The notes beneath the pieces are model-generated. The model did no database searches, had not been told where the DNA came from, and saw nothing but the letters and a program-made list of their open reading frames with translations. Source: Bordetella parapertussis (GTDB lineage: Bacteria > Pseudomonadota > Gammaproteobacteria > Burkholderiales > Burkholderiaceae_C). From it: a stretch of DNA of 8,112 bases. Position numbers and translations under genes: made by a program. Location: assembly GCA_945899335.1 (NCBI GenBank), contig CAMDIP010000054.1, positions 1-8,112 on the forward strand, written 5' to 3'. Shown in pieces: positions 1 through 5,883 of the stretch. Within the stretch, counting starts at the first letter, position 1; each line of letters opens with the position of its first letter.

Positions 1-32
1 GCAAATCGGGTTTGTCGAGGTGACAGACTCAT
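1..32 (-). CDS. ccmE: Cytochrome c maturation protein CcmE, 5' end only (periplasmic haem chaperone)
   Basis: Only the first ten codons and part of the eleventh are inside the window; they read MSLSPRQTRF. The start ATG overlaps the ccmD stop in an ATGA, and a GGAG Shine-Dalgarno sits 5 bases upstream. The identification rests mainly on position, since ccmE follows ccmD in the standard ccmABCDEFGH order; the short basic N-terminus fits the cytoplasmic tail before the CcmE signal anchor. CcmE is known to bind haem covalently through a periplasmic histidine and pass it to the CcmF/H ligase. None of those residues are visible here, so the call is contextual. Confidence 0.7.
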   Translation of the reverse strand, partial: MSLSPRQTRF

Positions 33-202
33 GGGTTCTCCAAGCTTTGTTCAGCCCGCACCAGCGCCAAGGCGCGGCGGTGGGCCAGGCGGGCCTGCAC
101 CATTTCCACAAGCAGCAGCAAAGCAGTCATGCCCATGCTGCCCCACACATACAGGCCATAGCCACCCATGAACCAAAAATCTGACCAACTCTCCCACCTC
201 AT
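29..202 (-). CDS. ccmD: Haem exporter protein CcmD, small membrane subunit
   Basis: A 57-residue protein. It opens MRWESWSDFWFMGGYGLYVW, with the G-G-Y-x-x-Y-V-W pattern typical of CcmD just before one hydrophobic segment (about residues 17-34). A basic, Arg/Ala-rich cytoplasmic tail follows, containing QARLAHRRALALVRAE. Family knowledge: CcmD is a single-span protein that joins CcmC, holo-CcmE and the CcmAB ABC module and helps release haem-loaded CcmE. The start is supported by a strong AGGAG site 7 bases upstream and by an ATGA overlap with the ccmC stop. Its own stop overlaps the ccmE start in the same way. Length and position are normal for the family. Confidence 0.92.
   Translation of the reverse strand: MRWESWSDFWFMGGYGLYVWGSMGMTALLLLVEMVQARLAHRRALALVRAEQSLENP
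38..41 (-). promoter_or_regulatory. Shine-Dalgarno of ccmE inside the ccmD 3' end
   Basis: GGAG on the minus strand, 5 bases before the ATG at 32. It supports a new gene starting in the ATGA overlap at the window edge. Confidence 0.65.
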
Positions 203-948
203 GCTTTGGCTCCTGCAACTTCAGGCAGAGCCTGCACCCAATCGGTATGACGTTCACGTTCGATGATGAGGGTACGAACGCGGTAGCAAACAATGGCCAA
301 GGTGTAAACCCACATGGCCAAGGCCATCAGCAACATACCCCACAGCATCAACTGCGCCATGCTGGGCGAGCGTGTCAGGGATACCGATGCGCCTTGGTGC
401 AAGGTGTTCCACCACTTTACCGAAAAATAAATGATGGGCACATTGATGGCACCCACAATCGCAATCAAAGCCCCCGCGCGGTCTGCGCGGCGCACATCGT
501 CAATGGCCGAGGTAAGCGCAATGTAGCCAAGGTAGAGAAAAAACAATATCAACTCGGACGTTAAACGTGCATCCCAGACCCACCAAGCACCCCACATGGG
601 CTTGCCCCACAAAGCACCCGTCCACAAAGATAAAAACGCAAAGATCGCGCCTGTGGGCGCCAAAGCGCGGGTCATCATGCCCGACAAGCGGGTGTTGAAA
701 GTCAGGCCCAGCACAGCCCAAAAAGCCATGGCAAGGTAAATGACCATGGACATCCAAGAGGCGGGCACATGCACAAAGATGATGCGGTAGCCCTCGCCTT
801 GCTGCGCGTCAGCAGGCGCTAAAGCAAAGCCCACCCACAAGCCCGCCAAGGTCAGCGCCAAAGCCAAGGCCGCCAACCAAGGCCATAAGCGTCCTGCCAA
901 ACCGTAAAAGGTTTGGGGAGCAGCGTAATAGAACCAGCGCATCGTCAT
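199..948 (-). CDS. ccmC: Haem transporter/ligase CcmC (System I cytochrome c maturation)
   Basis: A 249-residue polytopic inner-membrane protein with about six hydrophobic spans. The tryptophan-rich WWD domain of the haem-handling protein family is clear at residues 114-131 (WGKPMWGAWWVWDARLTS). The two external haem-ligand histidines are present as H60 (in FVHVPASWM) and H184 (in WNTLHQGAS), at the same numbers as in E. coli CcmC. Family knowledge: CcmC binds haem at the periplasmic face and attaches it to CcmE. The ATG at 948 has a GGAA site 8 bases upstream formed by the last codons of ccmB; a second in-frame ATG two codons later (MTM) is a possible alternative. The start lies 4 bases past the ccmB stop, and the stop overlaps ccmD by ATGA. 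Length is typical and no damage is seen. Confidence 0.97.
   Translation of the reverse strand: MTMRWFYYAAPQTFYGLAGRLWPWLAALALALTLAGLWVGFALAPADAQQGEGYRIIFVHVPASWMSMVIYLAMAFWAVLGLTFNTRLSGMMTRALAPTGAIFAFLSLWTGALWGKPMWGAWWVWDARLTSELILFFLYLGYIALTSAIDDVRRADRAGALIAIVGAINVPIIYFSVKWWNTLHQGASVSLTRSPSMAQLMLWGMLLMALAMWVYTLAIVCYRVRTLIIERERHTDWVQALPEVAGAKA
210..214 (-). promoter_or_regulatory. Shine-Dalgarno of ccmD inside the ccmC 3' end
   Basis: AGGAG on the minus strand, 7 bases before the ATG at 202. It is one of the strongest ribosome sites in the operon and supports this short gene being translated. Confidence 0.75.
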
Positions 949-952
949 TTAT

Positions 953-1618
953 TCATTCCAAGGCAATGCGCAAAGCCGCACTGCACGCCCAAGGGCTGAA
1001 AAACACAGCTGGCAACAACATCGCCAGCAAAATTGAAATATGTGCTTGCGCACCCAAACCACTGTTCAAAGCCTCTACTGCGCCAGCACCAAACACCAGC
1101 ACAGGTACAAACAAAGGCAGAACCAACAAAGCGACCAACACACCGCCCCCTCGCAACCCCAAAGTGAGGGCAGCGCCAATCGCTCCAATGCAAGACAACA
1201 CTGGGGTCCCCAACAAGAGAGATAGAGCCAACATGCCCAAAACATCTGAAGGCAAATCGAACTGTAATCCCAGCAATGGAGCCAATGCTACCAAGGGCAA
1301 ACCAGAAACCAGCCAATGTGCAAAGATTTTCCCTAAGACCAAAAGCCCTAAGGGGTGCGGGGACAGAACCAGGTGCTCCAAAGAACCATCACGCCAATCG
1401 TTTTCAAACAAACGCGGCAATGTGAGCATGCTGGCCAGCAATGCCCCTACCCACAGTACGCCCGGGCCAATGTGACGCAAAGTGGCGGCTTCGGGGCCGA
1501 TGGCCAAAGGAAACAAAGCGGCCACCACCACAAAGAAAAACAAACCACTCAAAACCTCGGCTTTGCGCCTGAAGGCCAAACGCAGGTCACGCGCCACCAA
1601 AGCAAAGAAAGCGTTCAT
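953..1618 (-). CDS. ccmB: Haem exporter membrane subunit CcmB
   Basis: A 221-residue integral membrane protein with about six spans. It starts MNAFFALVARDLRLAFRRKA, the usual CcmB N-terminus with a basic amphipathic helix. The cytoplasmic loop FENDWRDGSLEHLVLSP (residues 71-87) is the conserved segment expected to contact the ATPase CcmA, and LPLFVPVLVFG (167-177) is another family hallmark. Family knowledge: CcmB is the permease partner of CcmA, and the complex uses ATP to free holo-CcmE from CcmC/CcmD. The open frame extends 53 codons further upstream. I chose the ATG at 1618 because it gives the standard N-terminus, has GGAG 9 bases upstream and overlaps the ccmA stop by ATGA. Confidence 0.96.
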   Translation of the reverse strand: MNAFFALVARDLRLAFRRKAEVLSGLFFFVVVAALFPLAIGPEAATLRHIGPGVLWVGALLASMLTLPRLFENDWRDGSLEHLVLSPHPLGLLVLGKIFAHWLVSGLPLVALAPLLGLQFDLPSDVLGMLALSLLLGTPVLSCIGAIGAALTLGLRGGGVLVALLVLPLFVPVLVFGAGAVEALNSGLGAQAHISILLAMLLPAVFFSPWACSAALRIALE

Positions 1619-2235
1619 GCGCCCAGTCTCCAATGCAGCACAGAGCGGCCCAAATCCACCGCTTGGTGGCTTGTAAAGAGCAACAAACCATCTTGCTGAA
1701 GATGCTGGCGCAGCACTTGCTGCAAGGCATGAACCGCCAGTGTGTCCAGTGCCACAAAGGGTTCGTCCAGCACCCATAAGCGAGCTTTGGACAGCTGCAA
1801 ACGTGCCAACGCTACGCGCCGCTTTTGCCCTTGCGACAAAACGCGCAGCGGCAAATGCGACCTGCTGCCAAGACCCTGCGCTTGAAGGGCTTGCAAGGCT
1901 TGTTCGTGGCCGACAGGATGGCCTGCCAATACCGAGGCGGCGCGCAGGTTCTCCAAAGCAGAGAGTTCGTCTTTCAAGCCAAGGCTGTGGCCCAAATACA
2001 GCAGGTCACGCGAGAACGCATGGCGCACCTCTGTAATGGCTTGCCCGCCCCAGCGCACCTCGCCGCTGGCCGTGGGTGCCAAACCACACACCATGCGCAG
2101 CAAACTGGTTTTGCCCGAACCGTTGTCACCCTCTATTTGCATGGCTTGGCCGGGGCTCAAGGTGAAGCTTTGCGGCGCAAACAAGGGGCGACCGCCGCGC
2201 TCGCAACTGAGGGCAATGGCTTGGAGCTGGCTCAT
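1615..2235 (-). CDS. ccmA: Haem exporter ATP-binding subunit CcmA
   Basis: A 206-residue ABC ATPase with all motifs in order: Walker A GDNGSGKTS (residues 36-44), the ABC signature LSQGQKRR (133-140), Walker B LWVLDEP (153-159), and the H-loop histidine in FTSHQ (residue 190). The LSQGQ form, the short size and the L-LDEPFVALD segment are typical of CcmA. It acts at the cytoplasmic face with CcmB to power release of haem-loaded CcmE. An in-frame TTG two codons upstream is possible, but the ATG at 2235 is preferred because it forms an ATGA overlap with the stop of the preceding FemAB-like gene. No good Shine-Dalgarno is seen, so translation probably depends on coupling. Confidence 0.96.
   Translation of the reverse strand: MSQLQAIALSCERGGRPLFAPQSFTLSPGQAMQIEGDNGSGKTSLLRMVCGLAPTASGEVRWGGQAITEVRHAFSRDLLYLGHSLGLKDELSALENLRAASVLAGHPVGHEQALQALQAQGLGSRSHLPLRVLSQGQKRRVALARLQLSKARLWVLDEPFVALDTLAVHALQQVLRQHLQQDGLLLFTSHQAVDLGRSVLHWRLGA
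1628..1631 (-). promoter_or_regulatory. Shine-Dalgarno of ccmB inside the ccmA 3' end
   Basis: GGAG on the minus strand, 9 bases before the ATG at 1618. It fixes the ccmB start although the frame stays open for 53 more codons upstream. Confidence 0.7.
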
Positions 2236-3155
2236 GCCCAAAACGTGCCCGCCAAGGTCACCACCTTGGCACCGGTGCTGATCTTGAACCGCGCAACGCC
2301 GGCACTTCGACCCGTGTTGATGCCGCCCATGTCCAGTGATCGAATGCCACGTTCTTTCAATGCCTCCATGCCTTTGTAAAGCAACAGGTTGTGCGCATGG
2401 GCGTCACGCCCTGCATCGCTGGTCCAACCGATTTGGTAGGTGGCGGCTTGGCCGTGCAGCAAAAACATCATGCCAGCCACACGGTCGCGTCCGATGTCAG
2501 CTCGCAAGGTCAAGACGTTTTGCCCAGGTTGTTTGCGCGAGGCAATGTAAGCATCGACAAAATGCAGGGGCATACCTTGTAAACCTCGGTTATCGCGCTG
2601 CTGTTGTTCGGCGTCCATCAGCCAGCGGTACTGGCCCACATTGGTCCCGACACGGTGCACCGTCAATTCAGACTTTTCAGCGCTGGCCAAGGGTTGGCGA
2701 AAGCGTTTGTCAAAGCCCGCCCTAAGGTCTGCCATCGAGGGGTTAAGGTCCATCAGCGCGGTGGAGTAACCGGTCATGACACGCTTCAAGGCCGACAGGC
2801 CCAAGTCTTCGCCGCTGGGTTCGTTAGGAGTGACAAACAAAAACCGTAAACCCTTCACCGGCAAGCTTTGGCGCAGGCTACGGTAAGCATGGGCCTTGTC
2901 TTTGCCACTCAAGGGTGCCAGCCACATGGGGCCTAGGGTGCACAAGGCCACGCCACCGAAGCTGCCAAAACGGCGCACCACGCATTGCGCCTGTCCCACG
3001 CTTTGCCCATCGGCTTGAATCACAGCGCGAATCACCGTGCCACCGCTGACCAACATGGTCGAGCCATAGGCCCAGTCTTGCTGCAAGGGGCCGGCGGCTT
3101 GGACGTGCGCCGCGTCCCACGCCTCAGTGTCTTGGGTGCCCCACTCGACCTTCAT
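2232..3155 (-). CDS. FemAB/GNAT-fold acyltransferase-like protein, first gene of the ccm run
   Basis: A 307-residue soluble protein with no signal peptide or membrane span. It looks like the FemAB/COG2348 group (tandem GNAT-like folds). Near the N-terminus it has LQQDWAYG (24-31), matching the Fem-type Q-S-W-x-W-G pattern. Midway come TALMDLNPSMADLRAGFDKR (132-151) and RFRQPL. Near the C-terminus it has an Ala/His/Leu-rich helix, MEALKERGI (263-271), then LDMGGIN (274-280) and RFKISTGAK (289-297). Characterised Fem proteins add amino acids to peptidoglycan precursors from aminoacyl-tRNA, but proteobacteria generally lack such cross-bridges, so the substrate here is unknown. The ATG has an AGGTG-like site upstream. 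The stop overlaps the ccmA start by ATGA, implying co-translation with the ccm genes. Family call is fairly firm; function is not. Confidence 0.82.
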   Translation of the reverse strand: MKVEWGTQDTEAWDAAHVQAAGPLQQDWAYGSTMLVSGGTVIRAVIQADGQSVGQAQCVVRRFGSFGGVALCTLGPMWLAPLSGKDKAHAYRSLRQSLPVKGLRFLFVTPNEPSGEDLGLSALKRVMTGYSTALMDLNPSMADLRAGFDKRFRQPLASAEKSELTVHRVGTNVGQYRWLMDAEQQQRDNRGLQGMPLHFVDAYIASRKQPGQNVLTLRADIGRDRVAGMMFLLHGQAATYQIGWTSDAGRDAHAHNLLLYKGMEALKERGIRSLDMGGINTGRSAGVARFKISTGAKVVTLAGTFWA

Positions 3156-3187
3156 GGCAATACACCTGCTTTGGTTAACATGGACGC
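3156..3187. promoter_or_regulatory. Short divergent intergenic region
   Basis: Only 32 bases separate the start codons of the FemAB-like gene (minus) and the small membrane protein (plus). I see no convincing -35/-10 pair for either direction in it, so at least one promoter, and probably both, must lie inside the opposing coding sequence. The minus-strand AGGTG ribosome site of the FemAB-like gene lies here. Confidence 0.4.
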
Positions 3188-3385
3188 ATGTGGAACAGAT
3201 TGTTTAAACGCACCCCTGTGCAAACCGTGATGGGTTACCGCTTGCCCGAGCCGCGTCTGACATGGCAATCCGCACTGTGGATGGTGGTGTACTTGGGACT
3301 GCCGCTGTTGTTGGTAGGCACACTTATAGATCTGGCCATACAGCTGACCACCGGCATTTGCACCGGTTTGTGGTGTTTTTTCTAA
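3188..3385 (+). CDS. Small single-span membrane protein of unknown function
   Basis: A 65-residue protein I do not recognise by name. It has a basic N-terminal half (MWNRLFKRTP, then YRLPEPRLTW), one strong hydrophobic stretch at about residues 29-52, and a short C-terminal tail ending GICTGLWCFF with cysteines at 58 and 63. The positive-inside rule suggests the N-terminus is cytoplasmic and the Cys-containing tail periplasmic. It starts 32 bases from the divergent FemAB-like gene and is followed after 42 bases by the amino acid exporter. No clear Shine-Dalgarno precedes the ATG. The protein-like composition and the fit between flanking genes argue that it is real, but conservation would need to be shown. 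A shorter start at Met15 is possible. Confidence 0.62.
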   Translation: MWNRLFKRTPVQTVMGYRLPEPRLTWQSALWMVVYLGLPLLLVGTLIDLAIQLTTGICTGLWCFF

Positions 3386-3427
3386 AGCGTAGCCATTCAT
3401 AAAGAGGGCATCTTAGCGGGTGAAGCC

Positions 3428-4063
3428 ATGCCACTGATGGGTTCTGTTTTTCTGCAAGGTCTGGCCTTGAGTTTGGGTCTGATCGTCGCCATCGGGGCAC
3501 AAAACGCATTTGTCTTGCGACAAGGCCTGCGCCGCGAGCATGTGGCCAGCGTGGTGTTTTTCTGCGCGATCAGCGATGCCCTGCTGATCGCGGCGGGCGT
3601 GATGGGTATGGCCCAAGCGCTGGAAGAAAGGCCCATGTTGGCCAACGCCTTGGCTTTGGCCGGTGCAGTGTTCTTGGCCGTATATGGTTGGAAAGCCTTG
3701 AACCGCGCCCTGCAGCAAAATGGTCTTTTAGCGGCTGAAGACGGTCAAGGTCTGAGTTGGGCCTCTGCCATGGCGCAAGCCGCCGCCTTCACCCTGCTTA
3801 ACCCCCATGTGTATTTAGACACCGTGTTGCTGGTGGGCAGCATTGGTGCGCAACAGCCCGCAGGCTTGCAAGCTTGGTTTGTGGCGGGTGCGAGCAGCGC
3901 CAGCTTGCTGTGGTTTTGCGCCTTGGGCTTTGGCGCACGTTGGTTGGCCCCCTTGTTTGCCCAACCGCGTGCCTGGCAGGTGCTGGATAGTCTGATTGGC
4001 CTGACCATGTGGGTGTTGTCGGGCATGCTGGTGATGCATTTGGTGGCTGCCATGGGGTTCTGA
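3428..4063 (+). CDS. argO: ArgO/LysE-family amino acid exporter (probably basic amino acids)
   Basis: A 211-residue membrane protein with about six hydrophobic segments, the same length as E. coli ArgO. Family marks are GAQNAFVLRQGLRR (23-36), FFCAISDALLIAAGV (44-58), LLNPHVYLDT (123-132) with the conserved Asn-Pro, and a Ser/Leu-rich segment before LWFCALGFGARWLAP (161-175). Family knowledge: LysE/ArgO proteins export L-arginine and/or L-lysine across the inner membrane and relieve toxic build-up. The substrate here is inferred. No LysG/ArgP-type regulator is adjacent, so control is not evident. The ATG at 3428 has only a weak GGGTGA upstream; a second ATG three codons on is possible. The next gene starts 36 bases downstream, with no visible terminator. 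Confidence 0.85.
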   Translation: MPLMGSVFLQGLALSLGLIVAIGAQNAFVLRQGLRREHVASVVFFCAISDALLIAAGVMGMAQALEERPMLANALALAGAVFLAVYGWKALNRALQQNGLLAAEDGQGLSWASAMAQAAAFTLLNPHVYLDTVLLVGSIGAQQPAGLQAWFVAGASSASLLWFCALGFGARWLAPLFAQPRAWQVLDSLIGLTMWVLSGMLVMHLVAAMGF

Positions 4064-4099
4064 AGCGCCTACACTGGCCTATTGCTATACGCTAATCGA

Positions 4100-5863
4100 A
4101 TGACGACACCCCCCGCACCCTCCCCCCAATCCCTCTCCGGCCTCTTGCCTTTTGTCAAACCCTATAAGGGTCGCGTCGCCATAGCGGGGCTTTTTTTGCT
4201 GCTGGCAGCAGGGGCCACCTTGGCATTTCCGTGGGCTTTGAAACAGCTGATCGACCAAGGCCTGACGGGCCCAGGCAGTGCCGAACGCTTGGCGAGTCAA
4301 TTTGCCCAACTGTTTGGCGTGGCGGCGGCTTTGGCACTCTTTTCAGCAGCGCGTTTTTACACCGTCACTTGGTTGGGCGAGCGCATCACAGCAGATGTTC
4401 GCAACGCGGTGTATGGCCATGTGTTGCAGCAAAGCCCTGCGTTTTTCGAAACCACACAGACGGGTGAGGTGCTGTCGCGCTTGTCCAACGACACAACCCT
4501 TGTGCAAACCGTGGTGGGTTCATCCCTTTCCATGGGCCTGCGCAATTTGGTGATGGGCACTGGTGCTTTGCTGATGCTGGTCTACAACCACCCCATGCTG
4601 ATGGTGCAAGTCATTGGCTTGTTGGTATTGGTGGTGTGGCCAAGCGTGACCTTGGGTCGGCGTGTTCGCAAACTCTCCCGCGCCAGCCAAGACCGCGTGG
4701 CTGACGCCAGTGCCTTGGCCGCTGAAGTATTGAACGCCATTCCGGTGGTGCAAAGCTATACCGCAGAAACACGCGAAGCCACGCGCTTTGTCGACTCCAC
4801 CGAGCAAGCCGTGAAAACATCGCTGCGCCGCGCCTTGGCGCGTTCCGTCTTGGTGGGCTTCATCATTTTGGCCAGCAGTGCAGCGCTGTTGTGGGGCTTG
4901 TACCAAGGTACTTTGGCGGTTCGCGACGGCAGCATGAGCGCGGGCGAGTTGGGGCAAACCGTGGTCTTTGTGATTTTGCTGGCCAGTGCGTTTGCGGTGC
5001 TGGGCGAGGTTTATGGCGACTTGCTTCGCGCTGCTGGTGCCACCGAGCGACTGATGGAGTTGCTGGGTACAAGGTCTGTGATCAGTTCACCTGAAAAACC
5101 CTTGCAAGCCGCTTGGCCTGAGCGCGGTTCTTCCTTGTCATTGCAAGACTTGGATTTTCACTACCCTTCAAGGCCGCAAACCTTGGCATTGGCTGGTCTG
5201 AGCGGCGATATTCATGCCGGCCAAACTGTGGCGGTGGTGGGCCCCAGCGGTGCGGGCAAAACCACGTTGTTTGGTTTGCTGCTGCGCTTTTACGACCCGC
5301 AAGCGGGGCGCATCGTGCTGGATGGGGTGCCCATCAATGAGATGGATTTACACGACTTGCGTGAACGCATAGGCATCGTGCCGCAAGAACCGGTGATTTT
5401 TTCGGGCAGTGCCATGGACAATATCCGCTATGGTCAACCCACAGCCACAGACGCCGAGGTGCTGGCAGCTGCCAAAGCTGCGTTTGCCGACGAGTTCATC
5501 GTGCAACTGCCGCAGGGCTATGACACTTTCTTGGGTGAAAAAGGTGTGCGCTTGTCGGGCGGTCAACGTCAGCGCATCGCGATTGCCCGCGCCATGCTGA
5601 AAAACCCACCGTTGTTGTTGCTGGACGAAGCCACCAGTGCCTTAGACGCGCACAGCGAGCGCATGGTGCAAGCTGCGCTAGAAACCGCAATGCAAGGACG
5701 CACCACCTTGGTCATCGCCCACCGGCTGGCCACCGTACAAAAAGCCGATGTGATTTGGGTGCTGGACCACGGCGCTTTGGTGGAACAAGGTACCCACACT
5801 GAATTGGTCGCCCAAGGTGGTTTGTATGCGAGCTTGGCCGCCTTGCAATTCAGCAACGTTTGA
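4100..5863 (+). CDS. MsbA-like ABC exporter, fused transmembrane and ATPase domains
   Basis: A 587-residue half-transporter expected to work as a homodimer in the inner membrane. The N-terminal part (about 15-315) is a type IV exporter transmembrane domain containing FFETTQTGEVLSRLSNDT (115-132), the usual intracellular-loop signature. The ATPase domain has A-loop Tyr355 (FHYPSRP), Walker A GPSGAGKTT (381-389), Q-loop Gln429 (VPQEPVIF), signature LSGGQRQR (485-492), Walker B LLLLDE with Asp509 and catalytic Glu510, and H-loop His541. All catalytic positions are intact. It resembles the proteobacterial MsbA-related group rather than MsbA itself; the substrate (lipid, drug or other) cannot be read. 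An in-frame TTG at 4082 adds six residues, but the ATG at 4100 is preferred. Neither start has a clear Shine-Dalgarno. Confidence 0.92.
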   Translation: MTTPPAPSPQSLSGLLPFVKPYKGRVAIAGLFLLLAAGATLAFPWALKQLIDQGLTGPGSAERLASQFAQLFGVAAALALFSAARFYTVTWLGERITADVRNAVYGHVLQQSPAFFETTQTGEVLSRLSNDTTLVQTVVGSSLSMGLRNLVMGTGALLMLVYNHPMLMVQVIGLLVLVVWPSVTLGRRVRKLSRASQDRVADASALAAEVLNAIPVVQSYTAETREATRFVDSTEQAVKTSLRRALARSVLVGFIILASSAALLWGLYQGTLAVRDGSMSAGELGQTVVFVILLASAFAVLGEVYGDLLRAAGATERLMELLGTRSVISSPEKPLQAAWPERGSSLSLQDLDFHYPSRPQTLALAGLSGDIHAGQTVAVVGPSGAGKTTLFGLLLRFYDPQAGRIVLDGVPINEMDLHDLRERIGIVPQEPVIFSGSAMDNIRYGQPTATDAEVLAAAKAAFADEFIVQLPQGYDTFLGEKGVRLSGGQRQRIAIARAMLKNPPLLLLDEATSALDAHSERMVQAALETAMQGRTTLVIAHRLATVQKADVIWVLDHGALVEQGTHTELVAQGGLYASLAALQFSNV

Positions 5864-5874
5864 TTTATGTCATT

Positions 5875-5878
5875 GAGA
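5875..5878 (+). promoter_or_regulatory. Weak Shine-Dalgarno favouring the GTG start of the MFS gene
   Basis: GAGA, 5 bases before the GTG at 5884. The competing TTG at 5860 has nothing similar upstream but would overlap the ABC stop codon (TTGA), so coupling could still make it usable. Confidence 0.4.
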
Positions 5879-5883
5879 ACACC

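Noticed and set aside
945..1316. Minus-strand 123-residue frame overlapping ccmB
   Set aside because: It is out-of-frame within a well-supported ccmB and has low-complexity Cys/Trp-rich content typical of shadows.
1619..1777. N-terminal extension of ccmB by 53 residues to an upstream start
   Set aside because: This part lies wholly within ccmA in another frame and has a composition unlike CcmB. The ATG at 1618 has a good ribosome site and the family N-terminus.
1825..2379. Plus-strand 184-residue frame antisense to ccmA
   Set aside because: The ccmA frame has all ABC ATPase motifs; the antisense frame has no family features and no ribosome site.
4085..4096. AT-rich TATACGCTAAT as a -10 promoter element or leaderless start for the ABC gene
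   Set aside because: No -35 element at proper spacing is present, and the partial -10 matches are weak.
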